NCBI GenBank assembly: GCA_017521775.1 | Contig: JAFXBO010000231.1 | Location: 1 to 9,939, forward strand | Direction: 5' to 3' | DNA: 9,939 bases | Source: Clostridia bacterium | Lineage (GTDB): Bacteria > Bacillota > Clostridia > UBA1381 | In this document: in pieces, positions 1 to 7,431 of the stretch | Position numbering within the stretch: position 1 is the first letter of the stretch | How the letters are laid out: every line of letters begins with the position of its first letter | The notes under the pieces: generated by a model | What the model was told of the DNA's origin: nothing | The model's input: only the letters and a program-made list of their open reading frames with translations | The model's database searches: none | Position numbers and translations under genes: made by a program

Positions 1-1528
1 GAGGAGGATTTCATTAACCAAGCCACTTACCGAGGAAACAAGGCCAACCTCTTTGGACGAAATAATAGGTCAAGCTGATGGGGTTGAGGCTTTAAAAATT
101 GCACTTTGTGGCAGAAATCCTCAGCATGTTATTATTTACGGACCACCTGGCGTAGGAAAAACTGCTGCATCGAGAGTGGCAATGGAGTTTGCAAAAAGTT
201 CAAACGGAACACCATTTAAAAGGGACGCAAAATTCATTGAGGTTGATGCAACGATAATGCAGTACGATGAGAGGAGTATTGCAGACCCATTGATTGGTTC
301 AGTGCACGACCCGATTTATCAGGGTGCAGGTGCATATGGACCTGCTGGGGTTCCTCAACCAAAAGAAGGTGCAGTCAGCAAGGCTCACGGAGGTATTCTT
401 TTTATTGATGAAATAGGCGAGCTTCAGAATATTCAGATTAACAGACTTTTAAAAGTGTTGGAGGACAGACGAGTTAAATTTGAAAGCTCATATTATTCAA
501 GTGGCAATAAAAATATTCCCAGACACATTCACGACATATTTCAAAATGGTATTCCTGCAGATTTCAGGCTGATTGGAGCAACAACAAGAAGTCCTGAGGA
601 AATTCCACCTGCAATTCGTTCAAGATGCACCGAAATATTTTTTAATTCCTTAAAAAAACATGATATATTAAAAATAATTGATAACACTTTGAAAAAGCTT
701 AATATTACACTTAACGACGAGTGCAAAGAATTAATATGCGATTATGCATCAAACGGACGAGACACTGTTTCAATACTCCAGACTCTATCTTCCTTACTGG
801 AACTGAAAAACAAAACAGTTGTTGATATAAAAGACATTGAATGGGTTATCGAAAGTGGACACTACTCCCCTGTTTATAATTATTCAATTAACAACGGCGA
901 GAGTATCGGCAGAGTTCACGCGCTTGCAGTAACTATTCAAGGAGATGGTTTGGTTATTCCTATTGAGGCAACTGCAAGAAAAACAAAACATAACTCTTCA
1001 ACAATTCATTGTGGTGGAATAACTGAAAATGAAACAATAAAAAAAGGAAACCAAACCTTAACAAGAACAAGTACTGCAAAAACTGCAGTCAATAATGTTT
1101 TTATTGTATTAAACAATTATTTAAAAGACACTTCGGATAGCTTTGATATAAATATTAATATTCCCGGAGGTGTTCCGATAGACGGACCATCTGCAGGGAT
1201 TGCAATGTTTTTATGCTGTTATTCAGCGATAACCAACACACCCGTCCCAAACACCCTGTGCATAACAGGTGAAATATCAATAAAAGGAGAGGTTTTACCT
1301 GTCGGTGGTGTAAGAGCAAAAATTGATGCTGCAATATCATCAGGAGCAGACACTGTTATAATTCCAAAGGCAAACTATTGCGAACAATATAAAAAGCTTG
1401 ATATAAATATTATCGCTGTTTCTGATGTTTCTGAGATTATATCACATATAGAAAATAAATCAATTACAAATAACAAAATTTCAATTAATCATAAAGAGAC
1501 AGACCTGGCAATTGCAGAAAAAATATAA
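1..1528 (+). CDS. lonB: Sporulation-type ATP-dependent Lon protease LonB, 5' end cut by window edge
   Basis: LonB is an ATP-dependent serine protease related to LonA and found in spore formers; it degrades proteins in the cytosol, in Bacillus mainly in the developing forespore. The frame is open to the left edge: 508 complete codons are visible, reading RRISLTKPL before the ALCGRNPQHVIIYG block. The TTG at 53 is therefore internal, and perhaps 50-80 N-terminal residues are missing. Counting from codon 53, Walker A GPPGVGKT is at 30-37, Walker B ILFIDE at 115-120, the LonB-typical LEDRRV...ESSYYS segment at 136-149 and ATTRSPEEIPPAIRSR at 176-191. The Lon protease domain follows from about 285, with the catalytic Ser in DGPSAG (380, nt 1190-1192) and Lys in VRAKID (423, nt 1319-1321). 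The Ser/Lys dyad and ATPase motifs are intact, so it should be active. LonC is the main alternative, but the ESSYY/ADFRLIGATTRSPEEIPPAIRSR pattern fits LonB better. It is convergent with mnmE. Confidence 0.93.
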   Translation, partial: RRISLTKPLTEETRPTSLDEIIGQADGVEALKIALCGRNPQHVIIYGPPGVGKTAASRVAMEFAKSSNGTPFKRDAKFIEVDATIMQYDERSIADPLIGSVHDPIYQGAGAYGPAGVPQPKEGAVSKAHGGILFIDEIGELQNIQINRLLKVLEDRRVKFESSYYSSGNKNIPRHIHDIFQNGIPADFRLIGATTRSPEEIPPAIRSRCTEIFFNSLKKHDILKIIDNTLKKLNITLNDECKELICDYASNGRDTVSILQTLSSLLELKNKTVVDIKDIEWVIESGHYSPVYNYSINNGESIGRVHALAVTIQGDGLVIPIEATARKTKHNSSTIHCGGITENETIKKGNQTLTRTSTAKTAVNNVFIVLNNYLKDTSDSFDININIPGGVPIDGPSAGIAMFLCCYSAITNTPVPNTLCITGEISIKGEVLPVGGVRAKIDAAISSGADTVIIPKANYCEQYKKLDINIIAVSDVSEIISHIENKSITNNKISINHKETDLAIAEKI

Positions 1529-1565
1529 AAAAACCCAAAAAATGAAACTCATTTTTTGGGTTTTT
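1529..1565. terminator. Bidirectional intrinsic terminator between lonB and mnmE
   Basis: A perfect 17-bp inverted repeat (1529-1545 and 1549-1565) encloses a 3-nt loop. The A5 at the start of the left arm and T5 at the end of the right arm give a U-tract on either strand. The stem starts 1 nt after the lonB stop and ends 2 nt before the mnmE stop, so it can terminate both convergent transcripts. The GC core is only three pairs (CCC/GGG), so function is inferred from symmetry and position. Confidence 0.88.
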
Positions 1566-1567
1566 AA

Positions 1568-2938
1568 TTATTTTCCTACACAAAAATCGTGGAACACTGC
1601 TGAAACTATATCATCTGATACAACTGCACCTGTAATCTCTCCAAGTGCTTCTATAGCCAAGTTTAAATCTATTGATGCAATATCGGATGGCATTCCACAC
1701 TCTATGCTGTCCTGAACTCTTTTTAATGCATCTTTGGCATTAGTTAGAGCACTGATGTGACGCATATTTGTGACAATTACCCCATCACTTTGAGACAACT
1801 CTCCGATATTATATAGTTTCTTAATTTTGTCAATAAGCTTTTGTGTCCCTTCTCCTGTTTTGACTGATATCTCAATTGGCTCACAATCAGTTATTTTCTT
1901 AATTTCTTCAACAATTGAACCTTCCCCTATATCGGTCTTATTTATTACAACAATTCTTTTTTTGTTTTTTGTTTTTTCAAGCAATTTAATTTCTTCATCA
2001 TCAGGCTTTGTTGTGGAGTCGAGCATAACTATGACAAAATCCGAATTTTCAATACTTTTTATTGATTTCTCAACACCAATTTTTTCAACAGTGTCATCGG
2101 TTTCTCTTATTCCTGCTGTATCGGATAACACAAGCATAACACCATCAACATTAACGCTTTCTTCAATTACATCTCTTGTTGTTCCTGCTATATCAGTAAC
2201 AATTGCTCTTTCCTCTTTTGCAAGAAAATTTAAAAGCGATGATTTTCCGACATTCGGTTTTCCAACAATCGCAGTTTTAATTCCCTCTTTTATAATTTTT
2301 CCATTTTCAGAGGTCATTATAAGAGCATCAATATCCTTTTCGGCCTCATTGGCCCTTACCTTTATGTCTTCGCAAGTCACATCCTCTAACTCTTCATCAG
2401 GATAATCAATTATAACCTGCATAGATGCAGCAAGCTTTAAAAGCCTGTCTCGTATACTATTTATTCTTTCTGACAAACTACCCTCTGACTGCAAAAGTGC
2501 GTTATCTCTTGCTAAGGTTGTTCTTGAATTAATTATATCAATAACTGCTTCAGCCTGTGACAAATCAATTCGACCATTCAAAAAGGCTCTTTTTGTAAAC
2601 TCTCCTGCCTCTGCGTGATATGCACCAAGCTCAATGAGTCTTTTTAATACCCCTTTTGATGAAACAAGCCCACCATGAGTACTTATTTCAACAACATCCT
2701 CACAGGTATAGCTCCTTGGGGCCCTCATAACTGTTACCAAAACCTCATCAATTTTTTTTGAGGCATTGTCAACTATATGTCCATAATGAACTGTGTGCGT
2801 ATCAACCTCACAAAGCTTGTCCTTTCCTACAAACGCTTTGTCTGCAATTTCAATTGCTCTATCTCCACTTAATCTTATAACTGCAATTCCTCCAACTCCA
2901 ATCGGAGTTGAAATTGCAGCTATTGTTCTATTCTCCAC
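1568..2938 (-). CDS. mnmE: tRNA uridine-5-carboxymethylaminomethyl modification GTPase MnmE (TrmE)
   Basis: MnmE, with MnmG, uses methylene-tetrahydrofolate, GTP and glycine or ammonium to modify the wobble uridine (U34) of certain tRNAs in the cytosol. The 456 residues match the usual family length (about 450-460). The N-terminal folate-binding domain covers about 1-118 (TIAAISTPIGVGGIAVIRLSG start). A helical domain follows with the G domain inserted: G1 GKPNVGKS 227-233 with the preceding G226, G2 in TDIAGTTRD 248-256, G3 DTAG 273-276, G4 NKTD 333-336. The C-terminus ends in the hallmark FC(I/V)GK motif (452-456) with its conserved Cys453. The start is GTG, preceded by AAGGA about 10 nt upstream; that site lies right at the nrdR stop, 16 nt away, so translation is probably coupled to nrdR. 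No promoter is seen directly upstream. The partner gene mnmG is not in the window. Confidence 0.98.
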   Translation of the reverse strand: MENRTIAAISTPIGVGGIAVIRLSGDRAIEIADKAFVGKDKLCEVDTHTVHYGHIVDNASKKIDEVLVTVMRAPRSYTCEDVVEISTHGGLVSSKGVLKRLIELGAYHAEAGEFTKRAFLNGRIDLSQAEAVIDIINSRTTLARDNALLQSEGSLSERINSIRDRLLKLAASMQVIIDYPDEELEDVTCEDIKVRANEAEKDIDALIMTSENGKIIKEGIKTAIVGKPNVGKSSLLNFLAKEERAIVTDIAGTTRDVIEESVNVDGVMLVLSDTAGIRETDDTVEKIGVEKSIKSIENSDFVIVMLDSTTKPDDEEIKLLEKTKNKKRIVVINKTDIGEGSIVEEIKKITDCEPIEISVKTGEGTQKLIDKIKKLYNIGELSQSDGVIVTNMRHISALTNAKDALKRVQDSIECGMPSDIASIDLNLAIEALGEITGAVVSDDIVSAVFHDFCVGK

Positions 2939-2954
2939 AGAAAATCAATCCTTA

Positions 2955-3410
2955 TTATTTATTCTCTAATAGTTTATTCAATTCATCCATAAAGGTTTCT
3001 ATATCCGAAAAATGCTTATGAACAGATGCAAATCGTACATATGCAACCTCATCAAGCTCCTTTAGGTGTCGCATAACTCTCTCTCCAAGCTCAGTTGAAC
3101 TTACCTCTTTAATTGCAGCCTGATATAATTCTCCTTCTATATCATCAGCAATCTTCTCCATTTGAGGCAACGAAATAGGTCTTTTTTCACAAGCTCTGAT
3201 AATTCCTCTGATAATCTTTTCACGCTCATATGGTTGTCTTGAATTGTCCTGCTTAACTACTGCAAGGGAAATTGTTTCCAGGGTTTCATATGTAGTAAAT
3301 CTTCTTTGACATTGTAAGCATTCTCGTCTTCTTCTGATTGCATTTCCATCCTCAGTCGGTCGAGAATCTATAACCTTTCCTTCTGCATATCCACAATATG
3401 GGCATTTCAT
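2955..3410 (-). CDS. nrdR: Transcriptional repressor NrdR
   Basis: NrdR is a zinc-ribbon/ATP-cone repressor of ribonucleotide reductase genes; it senses the ATP/dATP state through its ATP-cone and binds paired NrdR boxes. The 151 residues match the family norm. The N-terminal zinc ribbon has C3-P-Y-C6 and C31-L-Q-C34, followed by RRFTTYE. The ATP-cone runs from about 49 to 139 ([16 protein letters not shown] through [13 protein letters not shown]). The ATG start has GAGGTG 6 nt upstream. It precedes mnmE by 16 nt and follows the ylmC/ymxH-like gene by 80 nt, and that gap contains a good sigma-A-type promoter. No nrd gene is in the window, so its targets lie elsewhere. Confidence 0.98.
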   Translation of the reverse strand: MKCPYCGYAEGKVIDSRPTEDGNAIRRRRECLQCQRRFTTYETLETISLAVVKQDNSRQPYEREKIIRGIIRACEKRPISLPQMEKIADDIEGELYQAAIKEVSSTELGERVMRHLKELDEVAYVRFASVHKHFSDIETFMDELNKLLENK

Positions 3411-3444
3411 AAGCTACACCTCACATATTTTATCTTACTCTAAA

Positions 3445-3473
3445 ATTATATAGCAATTTTATAGTTTATTCAA
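3445..3473 (-). promoter_or_regulatory. Predicted sigma-A promoter for nrdR-mnmE
   Basis: On the minus strand, TTGAAT (3468-3473) is separated by exactly 17 nt from TATAAT (3445-3450). The -10 is a perfect match and the -35 matches 4 of 6 (TTGACA). Transcription would start near 3438, giving a leader of about 28 nt to the nrdR ATG. It lies wholly in the 80-nt gap after the ylmC/ymxH stop, so nrdR-mnmE can be expressed independently of the upstream gene. Confidence 0.65.
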
Positions 3474-3490
3474 TATCTGTTTGTTTACAA

Positions 3491-3742
3491 TTATTTTACA
3501 ACATCTATACCCTCAAGCCTTACAAGAACTAATTCCCTCCCAACTGTTATTATTTTCTCCCAAGGGATTATGTAGTCATTTTTTTTAGAGAAAAAACTAA
3601 AAATTCCTCTTTTCCCGGGAATTATAATTGATGTTATTTTCCCTGTCTCAAAATCAATATCAACATCATAAATATATCCCAATCTTTCTGCATTTACAAC
3701 GTTGATAACCTCTCTTTGCTTTAAGTCACACGCTCTTACCAT
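3491..3742 (-). CDS. YlmC/YmxH-family PRC-barrel sporulation protein
   Basis: This 83-residue protein belongs to the small single-domain PRC-barrel family named after B. subtilis YlmC and YmxH, found almost only in endospore formers; the biochemical role is unknown. The family pattern is clear: CDLKQREVINV at 5-15, RLGYIYDVDIDFETGKI at 20-36, a basic/aromatic loop (GKRGIFSFF, 43-51), then DYIIPWEKI at 56-64. There is no signal peptide or membrane segment, so a soluble cytosolic protein is expected. The ATG is preceded by AAGGGATGGTG with 5 nt spacing. It is the first gene of the minus-strand ylmC/ymxH-nrdR-mnmE series and is divergent from clpE. The family assignment is firm; which of the two named paralogues it corresponds to is not. 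Confidence 0.93.
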   Translation of the reverse strand: MVRACDLKQREVINVVNAERLGYIYDVDIDFETGKITSIIIPGKRGIFSFFSKKNDYIIPWEKIITVGRELVLVRLEGIDVVK

Positions 3743-3771
3743 AAAATCACCATCCCTTTATATAAATATTC

Positions 3772-3790
3772 AATAATTCATACAATTATT
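3772..3790. repeat. Perfect 7-bp inverted repeat in the divergent intergenic region
   Basis: AATAATT (3772-3778) and AATTATT (3784-3790) flank a 5-nt centre. The repeat lies just at or downstream of the inferred minus-strand start for the ylmC/ymxH-like gene and upstream of the clpE promoter. It could be an operator half-site pair or simply an accident of very AT-rich sequence; no named regulator motif matches. Confidence 0.4.
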
Positions 3791-3795
3791 AGAGT

Positions 3796-3826
3796 ATTAT
3801 AAACCAAAATGCAAACATATTGTTAA
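3796..3826 (-). promoter_or_regulatory. Possible promoter for the ylmC/ymxH-like gene
   Basis: On the minus strand, TATAAT (3796-3801) lies 19 nt downstream of TTAACA (3821-3826; 5 of 6 matches to TTGACA). The spacer is longer than the optimal 17, so this is weaker than the other promoters called here. A start near 3789 would give a leader of about 47 nt. A sporulation sigma factor could instead drive this gene, but no convincing sporulation promoter was found. Confidence 0.35.
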
Positions 3827-3842
3827 TAAAACAGAAAAAGAC

Positions 3843-3871
3843 TTTTCAATTTTAAAAAAATGTGATATAAT
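3843..3871 (+). promoter_or_regulatory. Predicted sigma-A promoter for clpE with extended -10
   Basis: TTTTCA (3843-3848; 4 of 6 to TTGACA) is followed after exactly 17 nt by TATAAT (3866-3871). The -10 is preceded by TG plus one base (TGATATAAT), an extended -10 that compensates for the poor -35. The predicted start is near 3878, giving a leader of about 25 nt before the ATG at 3903. Only one partial CtsR-like half-site is present nearby, so heat-shock control by CtsR is not supported. Confidence 0.68.
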
Positions 3872-3887
3872 CTTTGCATTGACCTTT

Positions 3888-3895
3888 GAGGAGGG
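3888..3895 (+). promoter_or_regulatory. Ribosome binding site that fixes the clpE start at 3903
   Basis: GAGGAGGG sits 7 nt before the ATG at 3903. An in-frame TTG at 3879 would place this site inside the coding region, and that TTG falls on the predicted transcription start. The ATG is therefore the real start. Confidence 0.88.
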
Positions 3896-3902
3896 TAATT
3901 TA

Positions 3903-6206
3903 ATGACACTATGTTCAAGATGTGGGAAAAATCCTGCTATAATATTTATAACCAAAATGGAGGGCGACAAAACCACTAATGAGGGGTTGTGTTTAGCTTG
4001 CGCAAAAAGTATGGGAATTGCACCATTAAATCAGATGATGGAAAGTATGGGCATTAACTCAGATGAAGATATAGAAAACTTGAATAATGAAATGTCTGAA
4101 TTTATGACTAATATGGGTGATATTTCATCACCTGAAGATATACAGAATATGCTCCAGAGTATGAGTGGTGGAGATAATGATGAGGGTGGTGCTGCAACTG
4201 CTCCTTTAGGCTTCTTATCAAATATGTTTTCGGGTGATAAGAAAACAAATGAAGAAAAAAATAAAACCACAAACAACTCAAAAAACCAATCAAAAAAGAA
4301 AAAAATGCTTGACACCTACGGAACAAACCTTACTGCTAAGGCTTCCTTAGGTCAGGTTGACAGAGTTATTATGAGAGATGAAGAAATCGACAGAGTAATT
4401 CAGATATTAAACAGGCGTTCAAAAAATAATCCTGTCATACTTGGTGAGCCAGGGGTTGGTAAAACTGCAATTGCAGAAGGACTTGCTATGCGAATTTTTG
4501 AGAAAAAAGTTCCTCCGAAATTATTTGGTTATCAACTGTATTTAATCGACTTCACTGCCCTTGTTGCAGGAACACAATTTCGTGGACAGTTTGAAGCAAG
4601 ATTAAAAAGTCTCTTGAATGAAGCTTCAGAAGCAGGCAATGTGATTATGGTTATTGATGAAATTCATAATATTGTTGCAGCAGGAGATGCAGAGGGTGCT
4701 ATGAGTGCTGCAAATATCCTAAAGCCTGCTTTAGCAAGAGGTGAAATTCAGATTATCGGTGCAACAACCTTGGCAGAATATAGAAAGCACATTGAAAAGG
4801 ATAGTGCGTTGGAGCGCCGTTTCCAACCGGTTCTTGTTGATGAACCCTCAATTGATGAAAGTATAGAGATACTAAAGGGTATAAAGGATTACTATGAAAA
4901 ATATCACAATGTGAAGATATCCGACAAGATTATTGAAGACGCAGTAAGACTCTCTGAAAGATATATAACTGACAGGTTTTTACCCGACAAGGCTATAGAT
5001 GTTATCGACGAAGCAGGCTCAAGGGTGAACTTAAAAAACAAAGCCCTATATGATGTAAAGGTGTTTACCGAAAGACTAAACGCCATTAATCAGGAGTCGG
5101 AAAAGGCAACAGAGGATGCTGATTTTGAAAAGGTTGCAACTCTTCGTTCAGAACAATTACAGTTAGAAGAACAAATCACCAAGGCAAAAAAGAAAGCTGA
5201 TAAATCAGAGATAACATATGATGATATTGCTGCTGTTATTGAGAGCTGGACAAAAATTCCTGTTCATAAGTTGACAGAAGATGAAACTGTTAAACTATTA
5301 AATCTTGAAAACAGAATTCACGAACGTGTAATCGGTCAGGATGACGCAGTTAATGCTGTTTCAAGAGCGATAAGACGCGCTCGTGCAGATATCTCCATCA
5401 GAAAACGACCTGTTTCCTTTATCTTTGCAGGGCCTACAGGTGTTGGAAAAACCGAGCTTGTTAAAACTATTGCCGAGGTTATGTTCGGAAATGAGGATGC
5501 ACTAATCCGTTTTGATATGTCCGAATTTATGGAAAAACATTCTGTTTCAAAGCTGATTGGCTCACCTCCCGGATATGTTGGTTATGACGATGCAGGACAG
5601 TTAACAGAAAGAGTGAGAAGAAAACCATATTCAGTTATTCTTTTAGACGAGATTGAAAAGGCTCATCCTGAAATATTCAACTTATTCCTACAAATTTTAG
5701 ATGATGGCAGAGTTGCAGACAGTCACGGAAAAATTGTTAATTTCGAAAACACAATTATTATCATGACAACAAATGCAGGCTCGGAATTTAAAAATGCAGG
5801 ACTCGGCTTTGGTGCAAGTGATGAGCTGACACTGTCTGACAATGTTGATAAGAGCTTAAAACAGATTTTCAGACCAGAGTTCTTAAACAGAATTGATGAG
5901 ATAGTAACATTTAATCCATTAACAAGGGAACAACTAAAAGAGATTTGTAACCTGCTGTTAAAAGATATTGTTTTAAAACTCAAAGAAAAGAATGCAACAA
6001 TCACCATAACAGATGATGCAAAAGAGGTTATTCTAAATAAGGGTTATGACGCTAAATATGGTGCAAGACCTCTAAAGCGTGCAATTCAGAAATTATTAGA
6101 AGATAAGCTTGCAAAGCTTTCATTAACAGGCCAGATTACCAATGGCACAACAATATCTGTTGATAAAGATGCAGATGATTTGTCAGTTACAACTATGAAT
6201 ATATAA
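3903..6206 (+). CDS. clpE: ClpE-type ATP-dependent Clp protease ATP-binding subunit (zinc finger, two AAA+ domains, UVR motif)
   Basis: This Hsp100 unfoldase would unfold substrates and feed them to ClpP in the cytosol. Numbering from ATG 3903 (767 aa): a zinc finger C4-x2-C7-x22-C30-x2-C33 replaces the double Clp_N domain of ClpC, which is the ClpE signature. Next come a Met-rich segment (45-87) and a Gly/Lys/Asn-rich linker (89-134). AAA+ 1 starts near 138 with Walker A GEPGVGKT 181-188, Walker B VIDEIH 250-255 and ERRF 304-307. A UVR-like coiled-coil motif lies at about 400-427. AAA+ 2 has Walker A GPTGVGKT 510-517, Walker [11 protein letters not shown] 579-587, [10 protein letters not shown] 656-664 and sensor 2 GAR 720-722. 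A ClpP-binding tripeptide LGF (634-636) predicts partnership with ClpP, which is not in the window. It is longer than B. subtilis ClpE (about 700 aa), mostly in the N-terminal region. It may be labelled ClpC in automated annotation. No ctsR, mcsA or mcsB gene is adjacent. Confidence 0.95.
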   Translation: MTLCSRCGKNPAIIFITKMEGDKTTNEGLCLACAKSMGIAPLNQMMESMGINSDEDIENLNNEMSEFMTNMGDISSPEDIQNMLQSMSGGDNDEGGAATAPLGFLSNMFSGDKKTNEEKNKTTNNSKNQSKKKKMLDTYGTNLTAKASLGQVDRVIMRDEEIDRVIQILNRRSKNNPVILGEPGVGKTAIAEGLAMRIFEKKVPPKLFGYQLYLIDFTALVAGTQFRGQFEARLKSLLNEASEAGNVIMVIDEIHNIVAAGDAEGAMSAANILKPALARGEIQIIGATTLAEYRKHIEKDSALERRFQPVLVDEPSIDESIEILKGIKDYYEKYHNVKISDKIIEDAVRLSERYITDRFLPDKAIDVIDEAGSRVNLKNKALYDVKVFTERLNAINQESEKATEDADFEKVATLRSEQLQLEEQITKAKKKADKSEITYDDIAAVIESWTKIPVHKLTEDETVKLLNLENRIHERVIGQDDAVNAVSRAIRRARADISIRKRPVSFIFAGPTGVGKTELVKTIAEVMFGNEDALIRFDMSEFMEKHSVSKLIGSPPGYVGYDDAGQLTERVRRKPYSVILLDEIEKAHPEIFNLFLQILDDGRVADSHGKIVNFENTIIIMTTNAGSEFKNAGLGFGASDELTLSDNVDKSLKQIFRPEFLNRIDEIVTFNPLTREQLKEICNLLLKDIVLKLKEKNATITITDDAKEVILNKGYDAKYGARPLKRAIQKLLEDKLAKLSLTGQITNGTTISVDKDADDLSVTTMNI

Positions 6207-6209
6207 TAA

Positions 6210-6241
6210 AAAAACCATTTGGATTTTTCCAAATGGTTTTT
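6210..6241. terminator. Bidirectional intrinsic terminator between clpE and serA
   Basis: A perfect 14-bp stem (6210-6223 and 6228-6241) has a TTTT loop. The outer A5/T5 of the stem gives a U-rich tail on each strand. It starts 3 nt after the clpE stop and ends 9 nt before the serA stop codon, so it serves both convergent transcripts. Confidence 0.9.
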
Positions 6242-6250
6242 CTTTTATAA

Positions 6251-7414
6251 TTATTTAATCACTCTAACTCTTACTACACCCTCAACTGCATTTACTTTAT
6301 CAATCAATTCATTTGTAATCATATCATCGGTGTTAATAATTGTGTATGCGATATCCTTTTTACTCTTATTAATAATATCAGAAATATTAATTCCTCCATC
6401 AGAGAAAATCTTTGTGAACTGAGCCAACATATCAGGCACATTCTTATGGATAATTGTTATTCTTCCATTTCCATTTACAGGTAACGAACAGTTAGGAAGG
6501 TTAACAGAGTTCAAAATATTTCCTGTTTCAAGGAAATCTGCAATTTCGTGAGCTGCCATAATAGCACAGTTATCTTCTGATTCCTCTGTTGAGGCACCAA
6601 GGTGAGGAATAGCAATTATTCCTTTATAGTTTATAGTTTCTGCATTAGGGAAATCAACCACATAACAAGATACTTTGCCTGAATCAAGAGCCTTCTTAAT
6701 ATCATCATTATTAACAAGCTCACCTCTTGCGTAGTTAAGAATTCTGACTCCGTCCTTCATATTGTTAATAGCATCTGCATTAATCATATACTTTGTATCA
6801 GGTGTCAAAGGAACATGAATTGTTATGTAATCAGATTTTGCATAAATGTCGTCAAGAGTTGTTGCCTTTTCAATGTGGCTTGACATTCTCCAAGCAGCAT
6901 CAACTGACAAGTATGGGTCATAACCTATAACATTCATTCCAAGATGTCTTGCAGCGTTGGCAACTAAAATACCAATAGCTCCCAAACCGATTACACCCAA
7001 AGTTTTTCCCTGAATTTCACATCCTGCAAAATTTGACTTACCTTTTTCAACCTGTTTTGCAACATCGTCACCAGTAAGAGTTGCTGCCCAATTAATTCCA
7101 CCAACAACATCTCTTGAAGCAAGGAACAAACCTGCTAAAACAAGCTCCTTTACTGCATTTGCATTAGCACCAGGAGTATTGAACACAACAACACCCTTTT
7201 CAGTACACTTATCAATTGGAATATTGTTAGTTCCTGCACCTGCTCTTGCAACTGCCTTCAAGCTCTTTGGAAGCTCCATATCGTGCATAGCAAAGCTTCT
7301 TAAAATAATTCCGTCTGCATCAAAATTCTGGTCATCTGTTATCGCATACTTTGCCTTGTCAAGCTGGTCAAGTCCACAAGCAGCAATTTTATTCAAAGTA
7401 AGAATATTATACAT
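6251..7414 (-). CDS. serA: D-3-phosphoglycerate dehydrogenase with C-terminal ACT domain
   Basis: SerA oxidises 3-phosphoglycerate to 3-phosphohydroxypyruvate with NAD, the first step of serine synthesis, in the cytosol. In the 387 residues: N-terminal substrate-domain motif RAGAGTNNIP 57-66; NAD-binding GLGAIG 143-148, with D166 in YDPY placed to bind the adenosine ribose; catalytic Arg230 (NYARGEL), Glu259 and His271 (PHLGAS); ACT domain about 318-387 (RITIIHKNVPDMLAQFTKIF onward), which commonly gives serine feedback. The Glu-to-His spacing is 12 residues against 23 in E. coli SerA as I recall it, a shorter loop that I believe is usual for this clostridial type. The large intervening domain of long SerA enzymes is absent. 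The ATG start lies 17 nt after the serC stop, with GAGG 10 nt upstream. It ends the minus-strand transcript. Confidence 0.96.
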   Translation of the reverse strand: MYNILTLNKIAACGLDQLDKAKYAITDDQNFDADGIILRSFAMHDMELPKSLKAVARAGAGTNNIPIDKCTEKGVVVFNTPGANANAVKELVLAGLFLASRDVVGGINWAATLTGDDVAKQVEKGKSNFAGCEIQGKTLGVIGLGAIGILVANAARHLGMNVIGYDPYLSVDAAWRMSSHIEKATTLDDIYAKSDYITIHVPLTPDTKYMINADAINNMKDGVRILNYARGELVNNDDIKKALDSGKVSCYVVDFPNAETINYKGIIAIPHLGASTEESEDNCAIMAAHEIADFLETGNILNSVNLPNCSLPVNGNGRITIIHKNVPDMLAQFTKIFSDGGINISDIINKSKKDIAYTIINTDDMITNELIDKVNAVEGVVRVRVIK

Positions 7415-7431
7415 TTTATCATTTCCTCACA

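Noticed and set aside
1..20. GAGGAGG at the very start of the window looks like a ribosome binding site for a lonB start just downstream.
   Set aside because: It is in frame within the conserved LonB sequence (RRISLTKPL), there is no ATG/GTG/TTG at proper spacing, and the frame is open to the edge; it is coding sequence.
1827..2405. A 192-codon open frame on the plus strand, antisense to mnmE.
   Set aside because: It is Ser/Ile/Phe-rich low-information sequence mirroring MnmE codons, with no recognisable domain; the opposite strand encodes a complete conserved MnmE.
3411..3490. Possible NrdR boxes upstream of nrdR (autoregulation).
   Set aside because: No pair of sequences close to the NrdR box consensus at the usual spacing could be seen.
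3779..3786. CATACAAT on the plus strand resembles a sigma-E -10 element.
   Set aside because: No matching sigma-E -35 element lies at the required distance, and it falls in the centre of the inverted repeat; AT-rich chance match.
3878..3895. Possible CtsR operator over the clpE start (ATTGACC followed by TTTGAGG).
   Set aside because: Only one heptamer is close to the CtsR half-site and the second is poor with incorrect spacing; the direct-repeat pattern is not met.
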